Positions 33,750-43,135 are shown, counted from the first letter of the stretch. The stretch is DNA of 64,000 bases from JAICKN01 sp036489565 (GCA_036489565.1 DASXFN010000091.1:46368-110367), one strand, 5' to 3'. The notes: generated from the sequence alone by a model not told the origin. Translations and numbers: made by a program.

Positions 33750-34634
33750 ATGTTCGCCATTATTGGAATTGTCGTTGTCTTCGGAGCAGTACTAGGCGGC
33801 TACCTGATGGAGCACGGTAACGTCAAAGTGCTCATTCAACCCGCGGAACTTCTTATCATCGGCGGCGCTGCGATTGGCACTGTCTTAATTGCAAATCCCG
33901 TTCACATTCTCAAGGACATCGCCGCGGGCATAGGCTCTGTGTTCGGAAAGTCAAAATTCAGCAAACAGTATTACTTGGATTCGCTCAAAATGCTTTACGA
34001 CCTCCTGAACAAGGCCCGCCGCGAGGGATTAATGGCGCTCGAAAACGATGTAGAAGATCCTGAGAGAAGTCCCGTGCTGTCGAAATACCCCGCTTTCCTG
34101 AAGGACCATCACGCCCGCGACTACGTTTGCGACACGCTCCGCATGGCGGTTAGCGGCACCGAAGCTTTTGATCTTGATCAATTACTCGATCTCGATATGG
34201 AAGTTCATCAACACCACGCAGCCCAACCGATTTCATCCCTTAGCACCATGGCGGATTCTCTGCCGGGCTTGGGAATTGTCGCAGCGGTGCTCGGCGTGGT
34301 CATCACGATGGGCGCGCTGGGCGGCCCGCCAGAAGAAATTGGTCATAAAGTCGCCGCTGCTTTGGTGGGGACTTTTCTGGGAATCCTGCTTTGCTACGGG
34401 CTGATTGGTCCGATCGCGGCGAATATGGCCAAGGCCGCGGACGAAGAACACGCATTCCTTCATGTGATGCGCGTCATGATTATTTCTTTCCTGAAAGGCA
34501 CCGCGCCCATTATGGCGGTGGAAGTAGCCCGCCGCGCCATCCCCGGCCATGTGCGCCCCTCGTTCAAAGAACTGGAAGAAACTTGCCGCGCAAGCGGAAC
34601 GACAGCGCCCATAGCCGAGGCCGCGTCGGCATAA
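33750..34634 (+). CDS. motA: Flagellar motor stator protein MotA
   Basis: MotA forms the pentameric ring of the proton-driven stator around MotB. The 294-residue product has the four-helix layout: AIIGIVVVFGAVLGGYLMEH and LLIIGGAAIGTVLIANP at the N-terminus, a cytoplasmic region, then PGLGIVAAVLGVVITMGALGGPPEEIGHKVAAALVGTFLGILLCYGLIGPIA, containing the conserved prolines of helices 3 and 4. The open frame begins earlier (33684), but the ATG at 33750 begins directly before the first helix. It lies seven bases after the PAS-GGDEF gene and 25 bases before motB. No other flagellar genes are present here. Confidence 0.95.
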   Translation: MFAIIGIVVVFGAVLGGYLMEHGNVKVLIQPAELLIIGGAAIGTVLIANPVHILKDIAAGIGSVFGKSKFSKQYYLDSLKMLYDLLNKARREGLMALENDVEDPERSPVLSKYPAFLKDHHARDYVCDTLRMAVSGTEAFDLDQLLDLDMEVHQHHAAQPISSLSTMADSLPGLGIVAAVLGVVITMGALGGPPEEIGHKVAAALVGTFLGILLCYGLIGPIAANMAKAADEEHAFLHVMRVMIISFLKGTAPIMAVEVARRAIPGHVRPSFKELEETCRASGTTAPIAEAASA

Positions 34635-34659
34635 CCTAAACTCGCTCGGTGCAAATTCT

Positions 34660-35445
34660 ATGGATAGTTCCCGTCCCATCATCATCGTCAAAAAAAAAGC
34701 CGGGCACGGCGGCCATCATGGCGGCGCGTGGAAAGTTGCGTACGCCGATTTTGTGACCGCGATGATGGCGCTATTCATCGTCCTCTGGCTAATGAATACC
34801 AATAAGCCTGTGCGCGAGGCGATTGCCGGCTACTTCAAAGATCCATCGGGAACACTCAATAAAACCGACAGCAGCCACTCGAAGGCCAGCGAAAATCCAG
34901 TGCTGGCCAAGGACAATATTTCCGAGCTGAAGACCAAGCTGGAAAAAACTATCGAGCAGATGAAAGATTTCGACAAACTAAAAAATCAAATCGTGCTTAC
35001 CGTCACGCCCGAAGGGCTGCGAATTGAACTATTGGAAACACAATCCGGAACATTTTTCGATCTCGGTAGCCCGGAACTCAACGGCAACGGGAAAAAATTG
35101 CTCGCGCTTCTCGCGCAGGAACTAGGGAAAGTCCCGAATAGAATTACGATTGAAGGCCACACCGACGCCAAAGCGTATAACGGACGCAAGGATTACAGTA
35201 ATTGGGAGCTTTCCACCGACCGCGCGAATTCGGCGCGCCGGCTGATGCAGAACAATCATCTTCGCGAAGATCAGGTTTCACAAGTGCGCGGCTATGCCGA
35301 TCAAAAATTGCGCGATCCAAAAAATCCTTTAGACCCTTCGAACCGCAGAATTTCCATCATCGTGCACTATCTTGACGAACAGGTGGAAGCGGCCGAGCAG
35401 ACTGCCGGACAGGAAATTCCGAAATTACCGCCTTTGGGAAAATAG
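34660..35445 (+). CDS. motB: Flagellar motor stator protein MotB
   Basis: MotB anchors the stator to peptidoglycan and carries the proton-binding aspartate. The 261-residue product has a cytoplasmic basic start (IIIVKKKAGHGGHHGGAWK), a single transmembrane helix with the essential Asp in VAYADFVTAMMALFIVLWLM, a plug/linker region and an OmpA-like peptidoglycan-binding domain (IEGHTDAKAYNG ... ELSTDRANSARRLM; GYADQKLR; NRRISIIV). The spacing to motA indicates cotranscription. The bare aspartate and lack of Na-type features suggest proton coupling, though this is not decisive. Confidence 0.95.
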   Translation: MDSSRPIIIVKKKAGHGGHHGGAWKVAYADFVTAMMALFIVLWLMNTNKPVREAIAGYFKDPSGTLNKTDSSHSKASENPVLAKDNISELKTKLEKTIEQMKDFDKLKNQIVLTVTPEGLRIELLETQSGTFFDLGSPELNGNGKKLLALLAQELGKVPNRITIEGHTDAKAYNGRKDYSNWELSTDRANSARRLMQNNHLREDQVSQVRGYADQKLRDPKNPLDPSNRRISIIVHYLDEQVEAAEQTAGQEIPKLPPLGK

Positions 35446-35474
35446 CTCAAACTTCTGGCAACGGGTGCCGAGAT

Positions 35475-37748
35475 TTATTCTGGCGTAACGTCAAACGTTC
35501 CGTGCACCCCTTCCGCCGAACTGGGCCCAATCCACACATCGTAAGTTCCCGGAGGAACGATCCACTTCATTTGCGGATCGTACGATCCCAGGTCTTCCCC
35601 ATGGACCGTGAAGGAGATAGTCTTGCTCGCGCCGGGTGCAAGCGTGACCCGCGAAAATCCTTTCAACTCTTTCACCGGACGCGAAGTCGGAGCCACGCGA
35701 TCATGAACGTAAAGCTGCACCACCTCGGTGGCCTCGCGCGTTCCAGTATTTTGAATTTCAGCAGTCACATGAAGATCGTTTTTGGCGCTGATGTTTGAAT
35801 TCTCCACATGCAGACCGCCGTATTTGAACGTGGTGTAAGTCAATCCGTAGCCGAAAGGAAAGAGCGGCTGTGAGCTTTCGTCGAGATACCCCGTATGCCA
35901 ACGGTCCGGCGAAGTGGGCCGTCCCGTGTTCTTGTGGTCGTAGTAGATAGGAATCTGTCCAACCGATAGCGGCCAACTCAGTGGCAATTTGGCGCTGGGC
36001 GAAACATCTCCAAACAGCACGTCCGCAATCGCATTGCCCGCCTGCACGCCCAAAAACCAGCCTTGCATGATGGCGGAAACGTGATCATTGGCCCATCGGA
36101 TATCCAGCGGACGGCCACTCTCAAGCACGAGCACAACCGGTTTGCCAGTAGCGGCCACCGCTTCCAATAATTCCTTCTGCTTTCCCGGAAGATTCAGCGT
36201 GGCGCGTGAGCTTGCCTCGCCCGTCATTCCCGCAAGTTCGCCCAAGAACATCACAACTACATCAGCTTTGTTCGCCGCTTCCACGGCATCCGGGATGCTC
36301 GCGCTTCCGGTGCCGTGCGCTCCGCTGGCTCCCGTTGCGGTTGCCGGAGCAGGAGCCGCGCCGCTGACGTTGGAGTTGCTGGGAAAGTCCTCCAAATCCA
36401 CTCCTTTGGCATAAATCACTTTGGCGTTAGGCACTTTCGACTTAATGCCTTGCAAAGGCGTGACTGCATCTTGGGCTTTTCCCTGGCCCGCCCAGGGACC
36501 AAGCTGGTCGGCCTGGTCATCGGCCAGCGGCCCAATCACCGCGATTGTCCCCGCATTCTTATTCAGCGGCAAAATATTGTTCTGGTTCTTCAGAAGGACA
36601 ATGGATTCCTGTGCCAATTTGCGGGCGACCACAAGGTTTTCGGGAGTGAGGATTTCCGTCTTTTCCCGCGCGGGATCGGTGTAAGGATGATCGAAAAGTC
36701 CGGCCGCAAACTTGATCCGCAATACGCGGCGCACAGCTTCATCTAAAACTGAAACGGGCAATTTCCCTGACTGCACCAAAGATGCGAGCGTCCGGCTATA
36801 CGCGCCATCGGCCATGTCCATATCCACCCCAGCGGAAAGAGCTTTGAGCGATGCAGTGGCCTCATCTCCAGCCACGCCATGCTGCATCAGTTCGTCCACC
36901 GCGCCGTAGTCACTGACGACCATTCCCTGAAAATTCCATTCGCCACGCAGAATGTCTCCAAGAGTGTGATGGTTCGCGGTGGCCGGCACACCGTTCAGGT
37001 CTTCGAATGACGCCATGATGGTTCCCACGCCCGCTTTTACCGCCGCATGAAATGGCGGCAAATATACCTCTCGCAGAAGTTGTTCCGAGATGTCCACGGT
37101 GTTGTAATCGCGACCTCCTTCGGCGGCGCCGTAGGCAACATAGTGTTTCGCCGAGGCCACGACACTTTCAGGATCGGCCATATTCTGGCCTTGAAAACCG
37201 CGAACCCGGGCCGCCGCAATCACCGAAGCTAAATACGGATCCTGCCCCGGTCCTTCCACCATACGGCCCCAGCGCGGATCGCGGGCGATGTCGAGCATGG
37301 GCGCGAACACCCATTTCACTCCCGCGGCGGAAGCTTCCTTCGCCGCAACTCGTTCCGACTCTTCAATCAACTCCGGATCGAAACTTCCCGCGCTAGCGAT
37401 GGGAACAGGAAAAGTAGTGCGATAGCCGTGAATGACATCGTAGCCAAATAAAATCGGAATCTTAAGCCGCGACTTTTCGACCGCGGTCTTTTGCAAAGCA
37501 TTGGTAGTATCAGCTCCCAATACATTAAACAGGGAACCGACTTTCCCTTCGCGTACCTGGTCTGCGGTTTGGTCGTTGGCGGTGGGGAATTGCACTAGCT
37601 GCCCGACCTTTTCCTCGAGCGTCATCTGCTGGATCAACGCATTGATGCGTTGTTCGGTTGCGGCATTGCTTAAGGATTGCGACCATGCGGAAGGAATTGT
37701 AAGAAGGATTAGAACCAAGCCAACTATCACGCCACGAACACGGACCAT
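35475..37748 (-). CDS. bglX: Secreted GH3 beta-glucosidase (BglX-like)
   Basis: A 757-residue exported beta-glucosidase acting on cello-oligosaccharides or other beta-glucosides. The ATG at 37748 is preceded by GGAGG at five bases and begins a signal peptide (MVRVRGVIVGLVLILLTIPS, cleavage near AWSQS). The GH3 N-domain has MTLEEKVGQLVQF, FAPMLDIARDPRWGRMVEGPGQDPYL, SAKHYVAYGAAEGGRDYN and the nucleophile Asp in GMVVSDYGAVDEL. The GH3 C-domain has LVLESGRPLDI and PLFPFGYGLTYTTF, and a C-terminal fibronectin type III-like domain (VVQLYVHDRVAPTSRPVKEL) ends the protein. Monocistronic, and convergent with motB. Confidence 0.95.
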   Translation of the reverse strand: MVRVRGVIVGLVLILLTIPSAWSQSLSNAATEQRINALIQQMTLEEKVGQLVQFPTANDQTADQVREGKVGSLFNVLGADTTNALQKTAVEKSRLKIPILFGYDVIHGYRTTFPVPIASAGSFDPELIEESERVAAKEASAAGVKWVFAPMLDIARDPRWGRMVEGPGQDPYLASVIAAARVRGFQGQNMADPESVVASAKHYVAYGAAEGGRDYNTVDISEQLLREVYLPPFHAAVKAGVGTIMASFEDLNGVPATANHHTLGDILRGEWNFQGMVVSDYGAVDELMQHGVAGDEATASLKALSAGVDMDMADGAYSRTLASLVQSGKLPVSVLDEAVRRVLRIKFAAGLFDHPYTDPAREKTEILTPENLVVARKLAQESIVLLKNQNNILPLNKNAGTIAVIGPLADDQADQLGPWAGQGKAQDAVTPLQGIKSKVPNAKVIYAKGVDLEDFPSNSNVSGAAPAPATATGASGAHGTGSASIPDAVEAANKADVVVMFLGELAGMTGEASSRATLNLPGKQKELLEAVAATGKPVVLVLESGRPLDIRWANDHVSAIMQGWFLGVQAGNAIADVLFGDVSPSAKLPLSWPLSVGQIPIYYDHKNTGRPTSPDRWHTGYLDESSQPLFPFGYGLTYTTFKYGGLHVENSNISAKNDLHVTAEIQNTGTREATEVVQLYVHDRVAPTSRPVKELKGFSRVTLAPGASKTISFTVHGEDLGSYDPQMKWIVPPGTYDVWIGPSSAEGVHGTFDVTPE

Positions 37749-37843
37749 GTTTCCTCCGGACTCATTCCTATTGGGCATGATGGGAATGGATTCCGTCAAG
37801 GCGGCCGGGAGACGCGCGAGCGCAAAAAAAAGCAGAAAAGAAA

Positions 37844-37876
37844 TCTCGTAGGAACTCTTTTCAAGTCCCTACGAGA
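37844..37876 (-). terminator. Terminator of the TetR gene
   Basis: TCTCGTAGG and CCTACGAGA form a 9-bp stem, extendable past one mismatch by an ACT/AGT pair. On the minus strand it is followed by TTTCTTTTCTGC and then eight T residues. It lies 17 bases after the TetR stop and upstream of the GH3 gene, so the two minus-strand genes are probably separate units. Confidence 0.7.
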
Positions 37877-37893
37877 GGATGCTCAATAACAAT

Positions 37894-38535
37894 TCAAAAT
37901 GCGCGTGAAAGAATTGCGCCAATGGATGCAGCCATCTTTCTGGATACGTCCCGCTCTTGTCCCAAAGTCACGGGTCTCCAAAAGCCGAACACGAACCCGA
38001 TGCCGATGATTGAGGTGGCCAGAGCAGTCAATTCATCGCCTGAGAAACCGGCGGTCTCTTTATAGTTGCGCAATCGTTCCACAATTTTCACGGCCCGGCG
38101 ATCGGGAATCTGGGAGATTTCCTTGCCTAACGACGGGTTCAAAATCATCTGGGGAGTGACCGTCTTCAGGAACTCGCGGTCTTCCCACAAATGCTGTACT
38201 TCTTCCTCCACCAAACGACGGACCTCTTCCTGGATCGTGGCCGACAGTGGAGCAGGCGTAGAAGGTTTCTGAGCGATCTGAGACTCGACAATCGTTCGCA
38301 GCAAGCCTGATTTGCCCTTGAAATAGCGGCTGATTAATCCTTCCGCGCACCCGGCGTTGGCTGCGATTTCGCGCGTGGTTGTGTGTTCATACCCCTGGTC
38401 CGCAAAAAGCTTGGCGGCTGCCTCAATTAGAGCACGCTCGCGTGCCCCACGGTTTCGTACTCTCAGCGTCCGGTTTTTCTTATTTTTGGCGCTCCGCTGC
38501 TGAGAGATCCGTGAATGCCCCCCTAAAAGGTTCAT
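37894..38535 (-). CDS. TetR family transcriptional regulator
   Basis: A 213-residue regulator with the TetR helix-turn-helix near residues 32-78: ALIEAAAKLFADQGYEHTTTREIAANAGCAEGLISRYFKGKSGLLRTIVE. The C-terminal ligand-binding domain (QKPSTPAPLSATIQEEVRRL ... RKMAASIGAILSRAF) is not assignable to a known ligand. A basic, arginine/lysine-rich N-terminal extension precedes the HTH. GGAGAG lies just before the ATG at 38535. The gene lies between the GH3 glucosidase and PEPCK genes on the same strand. An inverted repeat 21 bases upstream may be its own operator. Confidence 0.93.
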   Translation of the reverse strand: MNLLGGHSRISQQRSAKNKKNRTLRVRNRGARERALIEAAAKLFADQGYEHTTTREIAANAGCAEGLISRYFKGKSGLLRTIVESQIAQKPSTPAPLSATIQEEVRRLVEEEVQHLWEDREFLKTVTPQMILNPSLGKEISQIPDRRAVKIVERLRNYKETAGFSGDELTALATSIIGIGFVFGFWRPVTLGQERDVSRKMAASIGAILSRAF

Positions 38536-38555
38536 GGTCTCTCCGAAACATTGTT

Positions 38556-38583
38556 GTCTTGTTAGTTGACGTCTTTACAAGAC
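38556..38583. promoter_or_regulatory. Possible TetR autoregulatory operator
   Basis: GTCTTGT and ACAAGAC arms (7 bp) with a 14-base spacer lie 21 bases upstream of the tetR-family start codon, where TetR regulators commonly bind to control themselves. Assigned only by position and symmetry. Confidence 0.4.
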
Positions 38584-38681
38584 TGTTGCGGATGATAACA
38601 CTGAATGCCGCAGGGAGTGCGGCTTTTAGGATAAAGACACCCGATTATAAACAGGAAACGATATAATTTTTTCGCGCGGCA

Positions 38682-40502
38682 CTACAAACGACAGATCAGC
38701 AGTTCTCGTTCATAAATCATCTCGGGTGGTAAGTGCGCGTGCAGTTCAATGAAAAGTTCTTCGTGGTTAATGACTTCCTTGCGCCATGCCGTTTTATCAA
38801 TCGCCTGAAGCTGGTCGAATCTTTCTTCGCTAAAATCGAGACCCTCCCAGCGAATGTCTTTGTAATAAGGCGTCCAGCCGATCGGAGATTCTTTTCCCTG
38901 CGCACGCCCATGTACGCGGTCCACAATCCACTTGAGCACGCGCATGTTCTCTCGGTATCCGGGCCACAGGAATTTTCCATCCTCTCCTTTGCGGAACCAA
39001 TTCACATGGAAGATGCGCGGCGTCATGCTGAGCGAACGCTGCATCTTGATCCAATTACGGAAATAGTCCCCCATGTGATAACCACAAAATGGAAGCATGG
39101 CCATGGGATCGCGGCGAACATTGCCCACCGCACCCGCGGCGGCGGCTGTTGTCTCTGAACCCATGGTCGCGCCCACATAAACTCCAGACACCCAGTTGAA
39201 GGCCTGATAAATAAGAGGGATGGTGTTCGACCGTCTTCCCCCAAAAATAATCGCGCTAATCGGCACGCCATTCGGGTCTTCCCAGGCTGAATCAATCGTG
39301 GGGCATTGCGAAGCTGGGGCGGTAAAGCGGGCATTGGGATGCGCGGCCTTTGCGCCCGTTTCTTTGCCTATCTTCGGCGTCCATTTCTTCCCCTGCCAGT
39401 CCGTGCACTCCGCGGGAGGTTTCTCCGTCATGCCCTCCCACCACACTCCGCCTTCGGGCGTGAGCGCGACATTGGTGAAAATCGTATTTTTCGCGAGCGA
39501 GCCCATGGCATTCGGATTGGTTTTCGCTGATGTGCCCGGGGCCACGCCAAAAAATCCAGCTTCAGGATTGATGGCCCTCAACCGGCCGTTTTCATCCGGC
39601 CAAATCCAGGCAATGTCATCCCCCACGGTCCACACTTTCCAACCTTCAAAGCCTTTGGGAGGCACCATCATGGCGAAGTTTGTCTTTCCGCAGGAACTCG
39701 GAAAAGCCGCGGCCACATAGGTTTTTTGTCCGTCGGGATCTTCAACGCCCACGATCAGCATGTGCTCTGCCATCCAGCCTTCATCGCGCGCGATATTGGA
39801 GGCGATGCGCAGCGCCAGGCATTTTTTACCGAGCAACGCATTTCCGCCATAACCTGAGCCATAGGACCAAATCTCGCGCGCTTCAGGAAAATGGACAATA
39901 TATTTCTCGTGGTTGCAGGGCCAGGGCACATCCTTTTGGCCTGGAGCAAGCGGCGCGCCAACGCTGTGCAGGCACGGAACCACGCGCTTTACGTCCTTGT
40001 CAATTTCTTTAAACACAGGCAGACCGATGCGGGCCATGATCCGCATGTTGACGACAACGTAGGGCGAATCCGTAAGCTGCACACCGATCTGCGCCATGGG
40101 CGAATCCAGCGGTCCCATGCAGAAGGGAAGCACATACATGGTCCGGCCGCGCATGGAGCCTTCGAACAATCCACGCAATTTGCGCCGCATTACATAAGGA
40201 TTTTCCCAGTTGTTCGTCGGCCCGGCGCTGTCTTTGGAGTAAGAGCAGATGAATGTGCGGTCTTCCACTCGCGCCACATCGCTCGCGTCGGACCGGGCCA
40301 GGTAAGAATTAGGCCAAAGCTTTTGGTTTAGCTTGATCAGCGTTCCGCTCGAAACCATTTGCGCGCACAACCGGTCGTATTCTTCCTGTGAGCCATCCAC
40401 CCAGTGAATGGAAGCGGGCTGGGTCATCTGCGCCATCTTGTTGACCCAACGAATAAGGTGTTGATTCTCTGTTGGAGGGCGATGCGCTTTCGAGGCTTTC
40501 AT
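38682..40502 (-). CDS. pckG: Phosphoenolpyruvate carboxykinase (GTP)
   Basis: PckG converts oxaloacetate to phosphoenolpyruvate with GTP, the committed step of gluconeogenesis. The 606-residue length is that of the GTP class, not the shorter ATP class. Landmarks are YVLPFCMGPLDSPMAQIGVQLTDSPYVV, GYGGNALLGKKCLALRIAS, the kinase-1 loop FPSSCGKTNFAMM with its reactive cysteine, GDDIAWIWPDENGRLRAINPEAGFFGVAPGT, and FGGRRSNTIPLIYQAF. The ATG at 40502 has GAGGAG six bases upstream. It suggests growth on acids or amino acids as well as sugars. Confidence 0.97.
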   Translation of the reverse strand: MKASKAHRPPTENQHLIRWVNKMAQMTQPASIHWVDGSQEEYDRLCAQMVSSGTLIKLNQKLWPNSYLARSDASDVARVEDRTFICSYSKDSAGPTNNWENPYVMRRKLRGLFEGSMRGRTMYVLPFCMGPLDSPMAQIGVQLTDSPYVVVNMRIMARIGLPVFKEIDKDVKRVVPCLHSVGAPLAPGQKDVPWPCNHEKYIVHFPEAREIWSYGSGYGGNALLGKKCLALRIASNIARDEGWMAEHMLIVGVEDPDGQKTYVAAAFPSSCGKTNFAMMVPPKGFEGWKVWTVGDDIAWIWPDENGRLRAINPEAGFFGVAPGTSAKTNPNAMGSLAKNTIFTNVALTPEGGVWWEGMTEKPPAECTDWQGKKWTPKIGKETGAKAAHPNARFTAPASQCPTIDSAWEDPNGVPISAIIFGGRRSNTIPLIYQAFNWVSGVYVGATMGSETTAAAAGAVGNVRRDPMAMLPFCGYHMGDYFRNWIKMQRSLSMTPRIFHVNWFRKGEDGKFLWPGYRENMRVLKWIVDRVHGRAQGKESPIGWTPYYKDIRWEGLDFSEERFDQLQAIDKTAWRKEVINHEELFIELHAHLPPEMIYERELLICRL

Positions 40503-40535
40503 TCGGACTCCTCACTTACAAAAATACACCTAATA

Positions 40536-40553
40536 GCGAAGCTTTTGCTTCGC
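40536..40553 (-). terminator. Hairpin between the tonB-like gene and pckG
   Basis: GCGAAGC-TTTT-GCTTCGC is a perfect 7-bp stem with a four-base loop. On the minus strand TATTAGGTGTATTTTTG follows, which is a weak T-rich tail. It lies 34 bases before the pckG ATG, so it may end transcription from the tonB-like gene or act in the pckG leader. Confidence 0.4.
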
Positions 40554-40656
40554 CGCAACGAACCACTCTAATTAGATGAAAAGAAACGTGCAGAGGTTTA
40601 AGCGTGGCACAAACGCGATAAGCAATCGCGGCAAGCAACCAGAGTAAGAGAAGAAG

Positions 40657-41466
40657 CTAGTTGGCGGAGATCGTGAAGTTCACGGTGATCCGGGCCACCG
40701 TTTCCATCGCCTGTCCCGACTGATAGTAGGGTTTGAACCGCCATTGCTGCACGGCTTCTCGCGCGGCGCTCGACAAAATAGTAGGCCCACTGACCGTACG
40801 AAGGTCTTGGATTTTTCCATCCTTGCCAATCAATGCCTGGAGCACGACCGAGCCTTGAACCTTCATCTCTTTTGCAAGCAGCGGATAATTTGGCTCAACG
40901 GGATGCGTTAGAACCTGGGTGGTATCGGTCGAAAGGCGCACGCGCTCTGAACTCTGCGATGCGTTGTTGACCAAGTCGTTGGCGCTAGGGGCCTGCGCGG
41001 TCTGGTGCGCGCCCGCGCTCATATCCAACCCCACGGAATTGTTGCGCTCCTGGGCTGTTTGCGCTTCATTGCCGGAAACAACTTCAATTTCAAGCGGAGG
41101 CAGTACCGCACGATTCGTGACTACGGGCCCAACTGGAGCACTCACCTCCGGTTTAGCGGAAGCTACCGTCACAGGGACGTTTACTTTATGGGTCAGCGCG
41201 TGGCGGTGTTTTTCCTGCGCAGGAGCTGTTGCTACAGCCACAGGCGCGGTGGTCGCCGGCTGCGATGTGGTCTCCACTTGCGCGACCTGCGAAGGCGGAA
41301 ACCAAAAGTCTTTGTTCTTAAAAATCACGAGCGCCAATGCCATCACCAATAGGCCCAGCGCGGTAAGCATTTGCCTTCGCTGCTTTTGTTCAGGAGTAAT
41401 CGGAACGGGGGAGAGAGACCGTCGCATGCCCAGGGCGCGATTTTGCTCTTGCTCGTACAACGGCAT
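40657..41466 (-). CDS. TonB-like energy transducer protein
   Basis: A 269-residue single-span protein. A short cytoplasmic N-terminus (EQEQNRALGMRRSLSPVP) precedes one transmembrane helix (about 33-50, LTALGLLVMALALVIF), then an alanine/proline/valine-rich periplasmic spacer and a TonB C-terminal domain: VEPNYPLLAKEMKVQGSVVL, IGKDGKIQDLRTVSGP and AAREAVQQWRFKPYYQSGQAM. TonB domains push energy from the inner membrane to outer-membrane receptors, but many acidobacterial TonB-domain proteins lack ExbBD neighbours, as here. The start is the ATG at 41466; a TTG nine bases upstream is the alternative. Real transport partner unknown. Confidence 0.88.
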   Translation of the reverse strand: MPLYEQEQNRALGMRRSLSPVPITPEQKQRRQMLTALGLLVMALALVIFKNKDFWFPPSQVAQVETTSQPATTAPVAVATAPAQEKHRHALTHKVNVPVTVASAKPEVSAPVGPVVTNRAVLPPLEIEVVSGNEAQTAQERNNSVGLDMSAGAHQTAQAPSANDLVNNASQSSERVRLSTDTTQVLTHPVEPNYPLLAKEMKVQGSVVLQALIGKDGKIQDLRTVSGPTILSSAAREAVQQWRFKPYYQSGQAMETVARITVNFTISAN

Positions 41467-41686
41467 AAAACCCAACCTTAGCCCGTGAATAAGCTGGGCG
41501 TGCCCTAGTATGGCCTGAAATTCAGGTAAAAATCCAGCAAGAACAACGACAAAACCCAGAAAAGGGACGTATCTAACTTAATTGTGCAAGGTTCTGCATA
41601 CGGACAGGCGTCAAGAGCAGATTTTCGGCACGAATGATGGGCCAAAAGATCGCGAGGTTGAATACGAGGCTAAATCAAGGACAGCA

Positions 41687-42964
41687 TCAGCAAGCCAGTT
41701 GCTCGCGCCGCAGCTTGAATCCATCCAGGTTTCCGAGCACGGTGACGGCAATGGAATCGGGGTGGAAAAAATCTTCCGCCAGTTGTTTCACCTGCTCCGC
41801 AGTCACCCCCTCAATTTTTTCTATCAACTCGTCCATTCCGAAGAAGTGTTCAAAATACATCTCCTGGCGAGCGAGGTTCGACATGCGCGCAGTAGATGAC
41901 TCCAATGAAAGCATCAAGCTGCCCTTCAACTGATCCTTGGCCCGCCGCAATTCTTCCTCAGGAACCAATTCATCTTTCAATTTGCGGAATTCGGAAACTA
42001 CGGATTGCACCACTTTGTCCGCCGACTCGCGCGACGTCCCGGCATAAACCGACATGCATCCGGTATCGCGGTAGGGATTCAGGTCGCTGCCAATTGCATA
42101 CACCAGTCCCTGACGCTCGCGGATATTTTGGAACAGGCGCGAACTCATGCCGCCGCCCAGAACGGTATTCAGAATGTACGAAGCGTAGCGGTTCTCGTGG
42201 GCGATCGGGTGCGAGGGCACACCCATGCAAATCTGCACCTGCTCCAGAGATTTCTTGTTGCGCAAAACGATGCGCGGAACTATCTCCGGTCGCGTGCTGT
42301 GAAAGCCATTCGTTCCCGGCTGCATGTTCTGGAAATGCTTGTTCACTACTTCCACGAAATGCTCGTGTTTCAGGCTCCCGGCGGCGCAAATGATGATATT
42401 GCCTGGAATAAACCTTTGCTGGTAAACATTGGAAACCGGTTCCTGCTCGAACCTCTTGACCGTATCCTTGGTGCCAAGAATGGGCCTGCCCAGCGGGTGG
42501 TCCTTCCAAAAATTTTGCGTGAAAATTTCGTGGACAAGATAATCCGGGCTGTCCTCGTCCATCTTGATCTCTTCCAGAATCACGCCGCGCTCGCGTGCAA
42601 TATCGTTTACGGCAAATGTAGGGTTCAGCACCAAATCGCTGAGCACATCCATCGCGATGGGCAGATGGTCATCCAGCACCTTCATGTTGAAGCAGATGCA
42701 CTCTTTGGCCGTGAACGCGTCCATGTTTCCGCCAATGGAATCCACCTGGCGGGCAATGTCTTCCGCGGTGCGGTGCTTGGTGCCTTTGAACACCATGTGT
42801 TCCAGAAAATGCGAAATGCCATTCCATTCCAGATCTTCGTCGCGCGATCCGGTCTTGATCCAGATGCCAATGCACACCGAACGAATGTGCTTCATCTCCT
42901 CGGAAATAACGGTTAGGCCGTTGGGAAGCACCTCACGGCGGATATTGCGCAGTTCTTCAGGCAT
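41687..42964 (-). CDS. M16 family zinc metallopeptidase (processing-protease-like)
   Basis: A 425-residue pitrilysin-family protease. The inverted zinc motif HxxEH is ISHFLEHMVFKGT near residue 50, with the distal glutamate in the AFTAKECICF region or further downstream. The remaining M16 landmarks are LNPTFAVNDIARERGVILEEI, HPLGRPILGT and the LGGGMSSRLFQNIRERQGLVYAI segment, which marks the second half. It resembles the beta subunit of mitochondrial processing peptidase and bacterial YmxG-type enzymes. No signal peptide is visible, so it is probably cytoplasmic. The partner often encoded next to such genes is not seen. Confidence 0.94.
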   Translation of the reverse strand: MPEELRNIRREVLPNGLTVISEEMKHIRSVCIGIWIKTGSRDEDLEWNGISHFLEHMVFKGTKHRTAEDIARQVDSIGGNMDAFTAKECICFNMKVLDDHLPIAMDVLSDLVLNPTFAVNDIARERGVILEEIKMDEDSPDYLVHEIFTQNFWKDHPLGRPILGTKDTVKRFEQEPVSNVYQQRFIPGNIIICAAGSLKHEHFVEVVNKHFQNMQPGTNGFHSTRPEIVPRIVLRNKKSLEQVQICMGVPSHPIAHENRYASYILNTVLGGGMSSRLFQNIRERQGLVYAIGSDLNPYRDTGCMSVYAGTSRESADKVVQSVVSEFRKLKDELVPEEELRRAKDQLKGSLMLSLESSTARMSNLARQEMYFEHFFGMDELIEKIEGVTAEQVKQLAEDFFHPDSIAVTVLGNLDGFKLRREQLAC

Positions 42965-43135
42965 ATTTTTGTAGAACTATTGTTACACAGTGGCAGCGCC
43001 TCCGGTGCTCTGGCCTTATCTCTCGCTCTATAAACCACTTACAGCCCTTTTCGATCCCGCGCAGGACTGCTATATGATGCGAATAGTCCGCGACAATCAG
43101 CCACGCCCGCGATCCGCTCCGCGCGTAGGCTTTAG

